A stretch of DNA of 64,000 nt, from assembly GCF_900109455.1 (NCBI RefSeq), contig NZ_FOAG01000008.1, positions 118,398-182,397 of the forward strand, given 5' to 3'. Source of the DNA: Roseovarius azorensis (GTDB lineage Bacteria > Pseudomonadota > Alphaproteobacteria > Rhodobacterales > Rhodobacteraceae). The translations under genes and the position numbers were made by a program. How positions within the stretch are numbered: position 1 is the first letter of the stretch; every line of letters begins with the position of its first letter. A model generated the notes under the pieces. It worked only from the letters and a program-made list of their open reading frames with translations. It had not been told where the DNA came from and did no database searches. Shown piece after piece: positions 45,341 to 54,934 of the stretch.

Positions 45341-46213
45341 TCATTCACTTTTCTGCATCACCAGCGTGGTCCAGTCACCAATATCTGCGCGATGTTCCAG
45401 ACTGTTTCCAAGGCGAGAATAGACGTCAGCCACCTCTTCGGCCTGATCCTTCAGAAGGCCCGAGAGAATCACCTTTCCACCGGGTCGCAAGCATGACGTA
45501 ACGTCAGGCCCGAGCGCCATCAGAGGCCCCTTGAGGATATTGGCAAAGACCAGATCAAAGGGCGCTGCGGCGCGCAGGCGCGGATGATCGAAGCCCGCCG
45601 CCTGCACACAGTCCACCCGACCGGCCAGACCATTGGCCAGAACATTGGCCTGCGCCACCTCGACCGCCACCTCGTCGATATCGCCGGCTAGCACCACGCC
45701 GGGCCAGATCCGCGCCGCCGCCATCGCCAGAACGGCAGTGCCGCATCCGACATCGACCACCGACCGGCCGACAAAGCCCTGCTCCGCCAGACGATCCAGC
45801 GCACGCAGGCAGCCCAGTGTCGTGCCATGATGCCCGGTGCCAAATGCCATGGCGGCCTCGATCAGCAGCGGCTCGCACCCGGCGGGCACCCGGTCTGCGT
45901 CATGACTGCCATAGACGAAGAACCGCCCGGCCACGACCGGGCTGAGGTCACGGCGCACTTTGGCCACCCAATCGACCTCGGGCAGTTCCGAGATTGCAAA
46001 GGGCCTTGCCCCATGCGCGGCAGCCAGAAGCGCAAGCGCAATGTGATCCGGCGAAGCATCAAAATAGGCGCCGATCTCCCAGAGACCCGAACCGTCCTCG
46101 ATCTCGAACATGCCCACGCCTGTCGGCGATGGCGTCAGAACCTCCAGCGCCTCGGCAATCGCCTCGGCATCAGCCTTGTCCGGCAGGATGGTAAGGGCGG
46201 TGTAGGTCGGCAT
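45341..46213 (-). CDS. prmA: Ribosomal protein L11 methyltransferase
   Basis: 290 residues. SAM-dependent methyltransferase with motif I SVVDVGCGTAVLAMAAARI, motif IV FDLVFANILKGPL, and the substrate-side AMAFGTGHHGTTLGCLRAL. I chose the ATG at 46213; an in-frame start further up lies in the MFS gene. It is on the same strand as the MFS gene, 22 bp downstream. Confidence 0.92.
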   Translation of the reverse strand: MPTYTALTILPDKADAEAIAEALEVLTPSPTGVGMFEIEDGSGLWEIGAYFDASPDHIALALLAAAHGARPFAISELPEVDWVAKVRRDLSPVVAGRFFVYGSHDADRVPAGCEPLLIEAAMAFGTGHHGTTLGCLRALDRLAEQGFVGRSVVDVGCGTAVLAMAAARIWPGVVLAGDIDEVAVEVAQANVLANGLAGRVDCVQAAGFDHPRLRAAAPFDLVFANILKGPLMALGPDVTSCLRPGGKVILSGLLKDQAEEVADVYSRLGNSLEHRADIGDWTTLVMQKSE

Positions 46214-46235
46214 GATCAGGGGCTTTCGACAGGGA

Positions 46236-47468
46236 TCATTCGGCGGGCGCGGGTACCAGCCGCGCGAGGATCGTTTCATTGCCCGGCTCGGGGTGGCGCG
46301 GGATCATAAGCGCCAGAACACAGGATACACAGGCCATGCCCGCCGCCATGAAAAACACCGCCGCAGGCGAGACCAGCCACAGATAGCCCAGAAGCGCAGG
46401 CAGAAACACCGCCGCGATATGGTTGATGGTAAAAGCCACGGCGGCGGTTGGCGCGATGTCGCCGGGATCGGCGATCTTCTGGAAATAGGTCTTGAGCGCG
46501 AGGGCGAGCGAGAACAGGATATGGTCCACGACATAGAGCGTCGCCGCGAGCAGCACGCCCCACCCGAAAAAGTAGATACCGCCATAGGCTAGGAACACCA
46601 GCGCCAGCCCGATATATTCGAACACCAGCGTATTGCGCTCGCCGAACCTGAAGACCGCCCGCCCCATCAGCGGGGCAAAGATCATGTTGACGATCAGGTT
46701 GATCAGGAACAGCGCGGTCACCTCATGCACCTGAAAACCGAATTTCTCGACCATCATGAACCCGGCAAAGACCACGAAAATCTGCCGCCGGGCCCCGGCC
46801 ATGAACTGCAGCGCGTAATAGAGCCAGTAGCGGCGGCGCAGCACCATCTTCTTGATCTGCGGATTTGGGGCCTCGAACCGAGGATAGGCGATCAGGCAAA
46901 AGACCGCGACACAGACCGTGAACCCGCCCGCCAGCATGTAGACGGTGTTGTAGGTCAGGCCGAACGCATCCCAAGTCAGCACGATCAGCACATAGGCCAC
47001 CAGCGTCGCACCCGATCCTGCGGCCAGAAGCCAGCCCAGCATCTGCGGCGCGCGCAGCTTGTCCAGCCATTGCAGTTGCAGGGATTGGTTCACCGTCTCG
47101 TAATAGTGAAACCCGATCGAACTGAGCATTGTTATGGTCAGGATGCCGCCCAGAGTGGGAAACTGCGCCGTCAGCGCCGTAGCCACCCCCAGCAGCACCA
47201 GCGAGACCAGCCCGAGAATCTGTTCATGCATGAAGATGATCAGCGCGATCACGCCAATGGCGAAAAATCCGGGGATCTCGCGCACCGTATGCAGCCAACC
47301 GATGTCAGAGCCGTCGAACCCCGCCACCTCGATGACAAAGTTGTTGAGCAGCGCCGACCATGTGGCAAAGGCCACCGGCATCGCGGCGGCCATCAGAAAG
47401 AGCAGCGTCACGGGTCTGCGCCAGAAGGGCAGGCTTCGCGCCTCGCCGAGGGGGAATTGCGGTTTCAT
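46236..47468 (-). CDS. Major facilitator superfamily transporter
   Basis: 410 residues with about twelve membrane helices and no diagnostic substrate motif. The N-terminus (PFWRRPVTLLFLMAAAMPVAFATW) is followed by pairs of helices separated by short basic loops. The substrate is unknown. GGAAT precedes the ATG weakly. Confidence 0.85.
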   Translation of the reverse strand: MKPQFPLGEARSLPFWRRPVTLLFLMAAAMPVAFATWSALLNNFVIEVAGFDGSDIGWLHTVREIPGFFAIGVIALIIFMHEQILGLVSLVLLGVATALTAQFPTLGGILTITMLSSIGFHYYETVNQSLQLQWLDKLRAPQMLGWLLAAGSGATLVAYVLIVLTWDAFGLTYNTVYMLAGGFTVCVAVFCLIAYPRFEAPNPQIKKMVLRRRYWLYYALQFMAGARRQIFVVFAGFMMVEKFGFQVHEVTALFLINLIVNMIFAPLMGRAVFRFGERNTLVFEYIGLALVFLAYGGIYFFGWGVLLAATLYVVDHILFSLALALKTYFQKIADPGDIAPTAAVAFTINHIAAVFLPALLGYLWLVSPAAVFFMAAGMACVSCVLALMIPRHPEPGNETILARLVPAPAE

Positions 47469-47545
47469 GCCATTCCTTTACGCGCAAGCGCGGGGGTTGG
47501 CGAGAGGGGCTTGCAGGAAAATCGGGGCATCATCGCACGCTCCAT

Positions 47546-47588
47546 ACCGTCATCCCCAGGTCCGACCCGGGGATCTCGTGACATCCCC
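47546..47588. repeat. GTCATCCCC-type palindromic intergenic element
   Basis: GTCATCCCCAGGTCCGACCC is followed by CGGGGATCTCGTGACATCCC; CCCC-AGGTCCGACC-CGGGG is an inverted repeat. Elements of the pattern CCCCGG(A/G)...CCGGGGATC are frequent in alphaproteobacterial gaps. It lies in the 127-bp region between the MFS and priA genes. No second full copy was found in this window. Confidence 0.5.
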
Positions 47589-47595
47589 CAATCCC

Positions 47596-49797
47596 TCAAT
47601 AGAAACTCTGCGGGTCAATATCCACCGTCATCCGCGTCTGCGGCGGCAGGCGCACCTGACCAATCCAGGCAGCAATCGCAGCTTGCAGAGCCGCGCCCTT
47701 GGGCGCCTTGACCAGCAGCCGCACGCGATGCCGCCCCCGGATGCGGGCAATCGGGGCGGGCGCGGGGCCGAAGACCTGCGCGCCCACGGCGCGGATCGGT
47801 CCGTCACGGCGCGCCAGTTCCCCGCCCAGATCATAGACCGCCTGCATATCGGGCGAACTGAGGATGATGCCCGCCATCCGCCCATAAGGCGGCACACCCG
47901 CCGCGCGCCGTGCCTCGGCCTCGGTGCGCCAGAACCCCTCTTCGTCGCCAGCCAGAATGGCGCGGATGACCGGATGCTCGGGCTGGAACGTCTGCAACAG
48001 CGCCCGGCCCCGCCGCTCGGCCCGACCCGCACGCCCCGCCACCTGCCGCATCAGTTGAAACGTGCGCTCAGCAGCCCGCAGATCAGAGCCCTGAAGCCCG
48101 AGGTCGGCGTCGATCACGCCGACCAGTGTCAGCAGCGGAAAGTTGTGCCCCTTGGCGACCAGTTGCGTGCCGATGATGATATCCGCGCCACCCGCCGCAA
48201 TCCCGGCGATCTGTTCCCTGAGCGCGCGGGCAGAGCCGAAGAGATCCGACGACAACACCGCAATCCGCGCCTGTGGAAACAGCGCCGCCGCCTCTTCCGC
48301 CAGCCGCTCCACTCCCGGTCCCACCGCCGCCAGCCGCCCCTCCGCCCCGCAGGACGGACAGGCCACCGGCATCGCGGCGCTCTCGCCGCATTGGTGGCAG
48401 ATCAGCCTCTTTTGAAACCGGTGCTCGACCATGCGCGCGTCACAGTGCTCGCATCCGATCTGATGCCCGCAGGCGCGGCAGATCGTTGTCGGCGCATAGC
48501 CGCGCCGGTTGAGGAACAAGAGCGCCTGCTCTCCCGCCGCCACCCGCGAATTGACCGCCGCCTGCAGGGTGGGTGAAACCCACCTGTTCGACGGCAGACT
48601 CTCGGCCCGCATGTCGATCGCGGCAAGTTCCGGCATGACCGCCGCGCCATAACGCGCGCTCAGCTCCAGCCGCTCGTATTTGCCCGCCTCGGCATTGGCC
48701 CAGCTTTCAAGGCTGGGCGTAGCTGAGGCCAGAACCACCCGTGCCCCGCAGATCGCGGCGCGCAGAACCGCCATGTCGCGCGCATTGTAGAGCACGCCAT
48801 CCTCTTGCTTGTAGGAACTGTCGTGTTCTTCATCCACCACGATCAGGCCCAGATTCTGAAACGGCAGAAAGAGGGCAGAGCGCGCGCCCACCACCATCTG
48901 CGCGCCGCCTTGGCCGACCATCTTCCATGTGCGCCGCCGCTCGGTCATGGTCACGCCCGAATGCCACTCGGCGGGCCGTGCGCCGAACCGCGCCTCGACG
49001 CGGGTGAGAAATTCTGCCGTCAGAGCGATCTCGGGCAACAGCACCAGCGCCTGACGCCCCAGCCGCAATGTCTCTGCCACCGCCTCCAGATAAACCTCGG
49101 TCTTGCCAGAGCCGGTGACGCCGCGCAACAGCGTCGTGCCATAGCCCCCGCCGCGCACCCCCGAACAAAGCGCCTCTGCCGCCACCGACTGCTCCGGCAC
49201 CAGATCCCTGGCGGGCAGGTCCGGGTCCAGCCTGGCAAAGGGCGTATCGCGCGGCGTATCCTCTTCGCGCACCGCCCCCTGCGCCACCAGCCCCTTGATC
49301 ACCGATGATGTCACCCCGGCCAGATCGCCAAGTTCCTTCAGGGTGAAGCCAAGAGTGCCATAGCCGCGCAGCACCTCCAGCACACGCGCGCGCGCGTCGG
49401 TCATCCGTTCGGGGGTCACATCCCCCAGCCGGTAGATCTTTTGCATCGAAGGAGGATTGCTCAGCCCCGGCGCGCGGGTGGCCAGCCGCAGCATCGCGGA
49501 CAGCGGTGTCAGGGTATATTCCCCCGCCCGACGGAGGAATTCCTGCATCTCGTCGCGCATCGGGGCCACGTCCAGCACCCGGATGATGCTGCGTGCCTTC
49601 CTGAGTTCAAATCCGCCCCGGCCCGGCCCCCAGACCACCCCCGGCACCCGGCGCGGCCCCAGCGGCACCTCGACAAAGGCACCCGACACGCATCCGCCCT
49701 CGGGCGCAAGGTAATCCAGCGGACCATCGAGCGGCTGCGCGGTCAGCACCGCCACCAGAGCACCTTCATTATAGAATTCCGGCAGCGATGGGATCAC
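47596..49797 (-). CDS. priA: Primosomal replication protein N' (PriA helicase)
   Basis: 733 residues. Superfamily 2 helicase that restarts stalled replication forks. Walker A GVTGSGKTEVYLEAV, DEEH box VVDEEHDSSYKQEDGVLY, and the PriA zinc-binding cysteine cluster CRACGHQIGCEHCDARM with CHQCG and CPSCG. N-terminal DNA-binding domain and C-terminal half are both present, so the protein is full length. Divergent from tal. Confidence 0.96.
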   Translation of the reverse strand: MIPSLPEFYNEGALVAVLTAQPLDGPLDYLAPEGGCVSGAFVEVPLGPRRVPGVVWGPGRGGFELRKARSIIRVLDVAPMRDEMQEFLRRAGEYTLTPLSAMLRLATRAPGLSNPPSMQKIYRLGDVTPERMTDARARVLEVLRGYGTLGFTLKELGDLAGVTSSVIKGLVAQGAVREEDTPRDTPFARLDPDLPARDLVPEQSVAAEALCSGVRGGGYGTTLLRGVTGSGKTEVYLEAVAETLRLGRQALVLLPEIALTAEFLTRVEARFGARPAEWHSGVTMTERRRTWKMVGQGGAQMVVGARSALFLPFQNLGLIVVDEEHDSSYKQEDGVLYNARDMAVLRAAICGARVVLASATPSLESWANAEAGKYERLELSARYGAAVMPELAAIDMRAESLPSNRWVSPTLQAAVNSRVAAGEQALLFLNRRGYAPTTICRACGHQIGCEHCDARMVEHRFQKRLICHQCGESAAMPVACPSCGAEGRLAAVGPGVERLAEEAAALFPQARIAVLSSDLFGSARALREQIAGIAAGGADIIIGTQLVAKGHNFPLLTLVGVIDADLGLQGSDLRAAERTFQLMRQVAGRAGRAERRGRALLQTFQPEHPVIRAILAGDEEGFWRTEAEARRAAGVPPYGRMAGIILSSPDMQAVYDLGGELARRDGPIRAVGAQVFGPAPAPIARIRGRHRVRLLVKAPKGAALQAAIAAWIGQVRLPPQTRMTVDIDPQSFY

Positions 49798-49889
49798 GGG
49801 CGGTTCCTTGTCATCAGGGGTTTCGGGAGACCCGTCTATGAGGTAAACGCATCCGCAAAAGAACCCAACCCGCCACAGAGGGCCAGCCC

Positions 49890-50543
49890 ATGAAATTCTT
49901 TGTCGACACCGCCGAAACCGATCAGATCGCCGAACTCAATGACCTTGGCATGGTCGATGGCGTCACCACCAACCCCTCGCTGATCCTGAAATCGGGTCGC
50001 GACATTCTCGAAGTGACCAGGGAGATCGCCGAAATGGTCTCTGGCCCCGTCAGCGCCGAGGTTGTCGCGCTGACCGCCGACGAGATGATCGCCGAGGGCC
50101 GCAAGCTTGCGCAGATCGCCGGCAATATCGCGGTCAAGGTGCCGCTCACATGGGACGGGCTAAAGGCCTGCAAGGTGCTCACGGGTGAGGGCTATATGGT
50201 CAACGTCACGCTCTGCTTTTCGGCCAATCAGGCGCTTCTGGCTGCTAAGGCGGGGGCCACGTTCATCTCGCCCTTTATCGGACGGCTTGATGACATCAAC
50301 CTCGATGGCATGGACCTGATCGAGGACATTCGCACGATCTATGACAATTACGGGTTCGAGACGCAGATCCTCGCGGCCTCGATCCGCACGGTCAACCACG
50401 CCTGTCAGGCGGCATTGATCGGAGCCGACGTGATGACCGCGCCGCCCGCCGTGATCAAGAAAATGGCAGAGCATCCGCTGACCAATGCGGGCCTGGAATC
50501 CTTTATGGCGGATTGGGCAAAAACAGGGCAGAAAATCCTCTGA
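49890..50543 (+). CDS. tal: Transaldolase (small, MipB/TalC type)
   Basis: 217 residues. [20 protein letters not shown] at the start, [25 protein letters not shown] (Schiff-base Lys) and [15 protein letters not shown] are standard for the short transaldolase/fructose-6-phosphate aldolase family; transaldolase is the likelier activity. GAGGG precedes the ATG. Confidence 0.92.
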   Translation: MKFFVDTAETDQIAELNDLGMVDGVTTNPSLILKSGRDILEVTREIAEMVSGPVSAEVVALTADEMIAEGRKLAQIAGNIAVKVPLTWDGLKACKVLTGEGYMVNVTLCFSANQALLAAKAGATFISPFIGRLDDINLDGMDLIEDIRTIYDNYGFETQILAASIRTVNHACQAALIGADVMTAPPAVIKKMAEHPLTNAGLESFMADWAKTGQKIL

Positions 50544-50581
50544 ACCCATGCTATAACCCTCAAAACATTACCGAGGCAGGA

Positions 50582-51289
50582 ATGAGCAGCAAGCCCCAGA
50601 TGAACGACGCGCTGCGCGAACATCTCATCGCGCAACCTGATGTTATTCTTGAGGATCAGGATCTCATGCGTGCCCTAATTGCCGCCAACGAGCGTGCCAT
50701 GGGGGGCAATATCGTGGATCTGCGCGGCATCGCTATGGACCGGCTCGAAGCGCGGCTTGACCGGCTTGAGGACACCCATCGCTCTGTCATCGCCGCCGCC
50801 TATGAAAACCTTGCCGGCACCAACCAGGTGCATCGCGCCATCCTGCGCTTGCTCGATCCGGTCGAATTCGAATCCTTCCTGCGCGATCTGGGGGGTGAGG
50901 TCGCACATATCCTGCGGGTGGATTCGATCCGGCTGGTGCTGGAATCGGTGCAGAATGACACCGATCCGGCGGTGCGGCGTCTGGGCGATGTCCTGTCGAT
51001 TGCCGAACCCGGTTTCATCACCTCTTACCTGACTCGCGGGCGCGAGGTGCCGACCCGGCAGGTAACGCTGCGCCAGATCGACGAGGGCGACATGCGCATA
51101 TATGGCCGCGATGCTATCTACCTGCGCTCGGAGGCCTGTCTGTTGCTGGATTTCGGCGCCGAGCGGCTGCCCGGCATGCTGGCCCTGGGGGCCGAGGATC
51201 CGCATCAGTTCAGCCCGCAACAGGGAACTGATCTGCTGGCTTTTTTCGCAGGCGTGTTTGAACGGACGATGCGCCGCTGGCTGTCATGA
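50582..51289 (+). CDS. DUF484 family protein
   Basis: 235 residues with a GAF-like fold expected for DUF484 (HLIAQPDVILEDQDLMRALIAANE, ending FFAGVFERTMRRWLS). Members lie next to xerC in proteobacteria, as here, and the function is unknown. Its stop overlaps the xerC start (ATGA). I chose the ATG at 50582 after AGGCAGG; the frame extends into tal. Confidence 0.9.
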   Translation: MSSKPQMNDALREHLIAQPDVILEDQDLMRALIAANERAMGGNIVDLRGIAMDRLEARLDRLEDTHRSVIAAAYENLAGTNQVHRAILRLLDPVEFESFLRDLGGEVAHILRVDSIRLVLESVQNDTDPAVRRLGDVLSIAEPGFITSYLTRGREVPTRQVTLRQIDEGDMRIYGRDAIYLRSEACLLLDFGAERLPGMLALGAEDPHQFSPQQGTDLLAFFAGVFERTMRRWLS

Positions 51290-52206
51290 TCAGCCCCGCC
51301 GCCCGCGATGCGCTCGAGGGCTGGCTTGCCGCCCAGAAGGCCATCAAGGGTGCCTCTGTCAATACGATTGCCGCCTATGCGCGCGATGTGGCCGATTTCC
51401 TGTCCTTCATGACCGGACACCACGGCGGGACACAGGGTCTGGGCGCGCTGGCCCGGATCAGCACTTCTGACATGCGCAGCTGGATGGCCTTTACCCGCGC
51501 ACAGGGTGTCGGGCCGCGCTCGCTGGCGCGCAAGCTCTCGGCGGTCAAGGGATTCTACCGATGGCTTTCGGAACGCGAAGGATTCGAGCCGACCGCTGTG
51601 CTCGCCACCCGCTCGCCCAAGTTCCAACGCAAGCTGCCCCGCCCGCTCAACCCCGAGGCTGCAAGCGCGGTGATCAAGGCGCTGGACATGCAGTCGCTCA
51701 CGCCCTGGATCGCCGCGCGGGATCAGGCGGTCGTGACCCTGCTCTATGGCTGCGGCCTGCGGATATCCGAGGCGCTGGACCTCACCGGGGCCGATCTTCC
51801 GGTCGGCACGGCGCTGCGGATCACCGGCAAGGGCGGCAAGCAGCGCATCGTGCCGGTGATCGCCCCCGCGCGCGCGGCGGTGGAACGCTATGTGCATGTC
51901 TGCCCGTTCGACATTGCCCCCGACGGGCCGCTTTTCATGGGCGCGCGTGGCGGGCGGCTGAACCCGCGTGTGATCCAGAAGGTCGTGGAACGCACCCGCC
52001 AACAGCTCGGCCTGCCAGCCAGCGCAACCCCGCATGCGATGCGCCACAGCTTTGCCACGCATCTGCTGAACGCAGGCGGCGATCTGCGGGCAATTCAGGA
52101 GCTTCTGGGCCATGCCTCGCTCTCGACCACGCAGGCCTATACCGGCGTCGACACCGCCCGCCTGATGGAGGTGTATGCCCGCACGCACCCCCAGGCGCGT
52201 GACTGA
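51286..52206 (+). CDS. xerC: Tyrosine recombinase XerC
   Basis: 306 residues. The catalytic set is all visible: CGLRISEALDL (Arg), GKGGKQRIVPV (Lys), HAMRHSFATHLL (HxxR), GHASLSTTQAYTGVD (His, Tyr). The N-terminal SAM-like core-binding domain occupies residues 1-100. It resolves chromosome dimers with XerD at dif; no dif-like site was sought in detail. Coupled to the DUF484 gene. Confidence 0.94.
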   Translation: MISPAARDALEGWLAAQKAIKGASVNTIAAYARDVADFLSFMTGHHGGTQGLGALARISTSDMRSWMAFTRAQGVGPRSLARKLSAVKGFYRWLSEREGFEPTAVLATRSPKFQRKLPRPLNPEAASAVIKALDMQSLTPWIAARDQAVVTLLYGCGLRISEALDLTGADLPVGTALRITGKGGKQRIVPVIAPARAAVERYVHVCPFDIAPDGPLFMGARGGRLNPRVIQKVVERTRQQLGLPASATPHAMRHSFATHLLNAGGDLRAIQELLGHASLSTTQAYTGVDTARLMEVYARTHPQARD

Positions 52207-52311
52207 CCTCTCCGGAGCCTCACGTAATAGTTAAGTTCAATTACAGCCGAATTGTGCGAGGCTTCCACGCGGATGACCCCTGTGTCACGTATAGAAAATG
52301 GAGAGTATATC

Positions 52312-52899
52312 ATGAAACATCCGCTTTTCGCCGCTGCGGCATTGGCCGCCAGTCTGATGATGGGACAAACGGCGATGGCCTCTGAGTGCAAGGTCGATGT
52401 CGAGGATCCGTTCGATCTCGACGCGGCTGCCGTGGATGAAATTTACGACTGCATCAAGGCCACGATGGCCGAAAGCTACGCCAAGGAAGGCGATGAGGTG
52501 GCCGTTGCCTATCGCGACTGGACGGTGACATCGACCCGCCCGGCAGTGGCCGGGGCGCATGGCAACCGCCTGCTCCAGACCTTTGCCAATGACATCGCCG
52601 CAGAACAGTATCTGAAATTCGCCGATGAAGGCGTCGTGATGCCCGCTGGCTCGGTCCTGGCCAAGGAGAGCATCACCATCAGCACCAAGAAGAAAGAAGC
52701 CGTGACCGGCCCGCTGTTCATCATGACCAAGGGCGAGACAGGCAGTTCGCCGGATACCGGCGACTGGATCTATGCCGGTCTGCAACCCAACGGCAAACCG
52801 ATGAAATTCAAGCAAAGCTTCTGTCATGATTGCCATGTCTCATGGGAGGCGCAGGACATGATGGCCTATCCTCTGGAAGAGGTCCGCGTCTCTAACTGA
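52312..52899 (+). CDS. Cytochrome P460-family protein
   Basis: 195 residues: a signal peptide (MKHPLFAAAALAASLMMG to AMAS), then a cytochrome P460 domain with VAYRDWTVTSTRPAVAGAHG and the haem site CHDCH near the C-terminus. P460 haems oxidise hydroxylamine or handle nitric oxide. There is no partner enzyme nearby, so the role is open. I chose the ATG at 52312, preceded by GGAGAG. A terminator follows at 52921. Confidence 0.82.
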   Translation: MKHPLFAAAALAASLMMGQTAMASECKVDVEDPFDLDAAAVDEIYDCIKATMAESYAKEGDEVAVAYRDWTVTSTRPAVAGAHGNRLLQTFANDIAAEQYLKFADEGVVMPAGSVLAKESITISTKKKEAVTGPLFIMTKGETGSSPDTGDWIYAGLQPNGKPMKFKQSFCHDCHVSWEAQDMMAYPLEEVRVSN

Positions 52900-52920
52900 G
52901 GCAAGCCTGCGGAGAATGCA

Positions 52921-52951
52921 CCCGGTCCCGCAGGGGGCCGGGCTTTTTCTT
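52921..52951 (+). terminator. Rho-independent terminator after the P460 gene
   Basis: CCCGGTCCC pairs with GGGGCCGGG (one G-T wobble) around a short GCAG loop, followed by CTTTTTCTTT (to about 52951). Confidence 0.85.
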
Positions 52952-52985
52952 TGCATCTTCTTTTCTGGTGGTTCATTAAACGCTT

Positions 52986-53693
52986 ATGACACCACAACTG
53001 CGCGCTTTGCTGGTTCACCTTTTCACAGCCACCGGGGCAGTATTCGCCATGCTGGCGATGCTGGCCGCCATCGACCAGAAATGGGAGCTAATGTTCCTCT
53101 GGCTGGTCGTGGCCTTTGCTGTTGACGGGATCGACGGGCCGCTGGCGCGGAAATATCATGTGCAGAAATATGCGCCCGAATTTGACGGGGTGCTGCTCGA
53201 CCTGATCATCGACTACCTCACCTATGTTTTCATCCCGGCCTTTGCGCTGTTCAAGTCCGATCTCTTGCCGGGCTGGACGGGCTGGGTGGCGATCATCATC
53301 ATCACCTATGCCAGCGCCATGTACTTTGCCGACACGCGCATGAAGACGAGGGACAATTCCTTTTCCGGCTTTCCGGGGTGCTGGAACATGGTAGTTCTGG
53401 TCTTGTTCGCGATCGAACCGAACTTCTGGGTCATACTGACGCTGGTGACGGTTCTGGCCGTGGCCATGTTCCTGCCGCTCAAGTTCATCCATCCGGTGCG
53501 CACAGAGCGCTGGCGGATGATCTCCTTGCCGGTCGCCTTTGCCTGGACATTTTTCGCGGGCTGGGCCGCCTGGGTCCATTTCGATCCGCAAAGCTGGGCG
53601 CATTGGGGCTTGGTGACGACCAGCGTCTATCTGCTCTTTGCGGGGATCGTGCAGCAACTCCTGCCAAGAACGGACGATCTCGAAGCGCTCTGA
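52986..53693 (+). CDS. pcs: Phosphatidylcholine synthase (CDP-alcohol phosphotransferase)
   Basis: 235 residues with about eight membrane helices. The CDP-alcohol phosphotransferase motif is DGPLARKYHVQKYAPEFDG followed by VLLDLIIDYLTYV. It condenses choline with CDP-diacylglycerol, an enzyme restricted mainly to host-associated and marine alphaproteobacteria and their relatives. It reads toward the ribosomal cluster and shares a bidirectional terminator with it. Confidence 0.93.
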   Translation: MTPQLRALLVHLFTATGAVFAMLAMLAAIDQKWELMFLWLVVAFAVDGIDGPLARKYHVQKYAPEFDGVLLDLIIDYLTYVFIPAFALFKSDLLPGWTGWVAIIIITYASAMYFADTRMKTRDNSFSGFPGCWNMVVLVLFAIEPNFWVILTLVTVLAVAMFLPLKFIHPVRTERWRMISLPVAFAWTFFAGWAAWVHFDPQSWAHWGLVTTSVYLLFAGIVQQLLPRTDDLEAL

Positions 53694-53716
53694 TCCAAGG
53701 GTATCCGGAAAAAGAA

Positions 53717-53748
53717 AAACGCCCCGGCCATTTCTAACCGGGGCGTTT
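53717..53748. terminator. Bidirectional terminator between pcs and the ribosomal cluster
   Basis: AAACGCCCCGG (53717-53727) and CCGGGGCGTTT (53738-53748) are a perfect 11-bp inverted repeat with A and T runs on both sides. It ends both pcs and the leftward ribosomal transcript after rpmD. Confidence 0.93.
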
Positions 53749-53783
53749 GCAATTGCAGGATGGGGCTTCGCCCCATCATGAGC

Positions 53784-53972
53784 TTAGCCGCGCTCTTCGA
53801 TGATCTCGACAAGATGCGGGATCTTGTTGACCATGCCGCGCACGGCAGGCGTGTCCTCGAGTTCGCGTACGCGGTGCATCTTGTTCAGGCCAAGACCGAT
53901 CAGGGTCTGGCGCTGCACCTCGGGGCGGCGGATCGGGCTACCGATCTGCTTAACAACGATGGTTTTTGCCAT
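53784..53972 (-). CDS. rpmD: 50S ribosomal protein L30
   Basis: 62 residues ([31 protein letters not shown]). Last gene of this ribosomal cluster: the usual successors rplO and secY do not follow; a bidirectional terminator and pcs lie there instead. Confidence 0.96.
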   Translation of the reverse strand: MAKTIVVKQIGSPIRRPEVQRQTLIGLGLNKMHRVRELEDTPAVRGMVNKIPHLVEIIEERG

Positions 53973-53984
53973 TTGTCCGGTTCC

Positions 53985-54551
53985 TTACGCTTCGGCCGCT
54001 TCAGCAACCGGCGCTTCGTCACCCTTTTTCAGGATGTCGGCCACCTTCTTGCCACGGCGCTGCGCCACCATGCGCGGGCTGGTCTCTTTCCTGAGACCGT
54101 CCAGCGTGGCGCGGATCATGTTGTAGGGGTTTTGCGAGCCGGTCGATTTCGCGACCACGTCCTGAACGCCCAGCATCTCGAACACGGCGCGCATCGGACC
54201 ACCGGCGATGATGCCGGTCCCGTGCGGTGCAGTGCGCATCACGACCTTGCCCGCGCCATGGCGGCCTTCCATGTCGTGATGCAGTGTCCGGCCCTCGCGC
54301 AGCGGCACGCGGATCATTGCGCGCTTGGCTGCCTCGGTTGCCTTGCGGATCGCCTCGGGAACCTCCTTGGCCTTGCCCTTGCCAAAACCGACACGTCCCT
54401 TCTGATCGCCCACGACCACGAGCGCCGCAAACCCGAAGCGCTTGCCCCCCTTCACGGTCTTGGACACACGGTTGATCGCGACGAGACGGTCGGCGAATTC
54501 CGGAGCTTCCTCGCGTTCGCGACGGTCGCGGCGGTTGTCTTCTCTTGCCAT
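53985..54551 (-). CDS. rpsE: 30S ribosomal protein S5
   Basis: 188 residues, slightly longer than the E. coli protein by short charged N-terminal and Ala/Glu-rich C-terminal tails. The RNA-binding region [24 protein letters not shown] and the C-terminal [21 protein letters not shown] are typical. 12 bp after rplR. Confidence 0.97.
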   Translation of the reverse strand: MAREDNRRDRREREEAPEFADRLVAINRVSKTVKGGKRFGFAALVVVGDQKGRVGFGKGKAKEVPEAIRKATEAAKRAMIRVPLREGRTLHHDMEGRHGAGKVVMRTAPHGTGIIAGGPMRAVFEMLGVQDVVAKSTGSQNPYNMIRATLDGLRKETSPRMVAQRRGKKVADILKKGDEAPVAEAAEA

Positions 54552-54563
54552 TCTCTCGTCTCC

Positions 54564-54923
54564 TTAAATCTTCAGGCCGGCTTCACGCGCGGCGTCGGCG
54601 ACTGCCTTGACCCGGCCATGAAACAGATAGCCGCCCCGATCGAAATAGGCCTCGGTCACGCCGGCCTTTCTGGCCCGCTCGGCAATGGTGGTGCCGACCT
54701 TGGTCGCGGCATCTACGTTGCACTTGCCCACCAGCCCCAGATCCTTTTCGAGGGTCGAGGCGGCGGCGAGTGTCACACCGTTGACGTCGTCGATCAGCTG
54801 CACGCTGATATTCTTGTTGGAGCGGTGAACGCTCAGACGCACGCGCCCTGCATTCACCTTGCGAAGTTTGTTCCGAACGCGCAGGCGGCGTTTGAGGAAC
54901 AGTTTTCTTTTGCTGTTTGCCAT
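54564..54923 (-). CDS. rplR: 50S ribosomal protein L18
   Basis: 119 residues, 5S rRNA-binding protein ([46 protein letters not shown]). Full length, in the normal spc-operon order after rplF. Confidence 0.97.
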   Translation of the reverse strand: MANSKRKLFLKRRLRVRNKLRKVNAGRVRLSVHRSNKNISVQLIDDVNGVTLAAASTLEKDLGLVGKCNVDAATKVGTTIAERARKAGVTEAYFDRGGYLFHGRVKAVADAAREAGLKI

Positions 54924-54934
54924 CTGTCGCGTCC

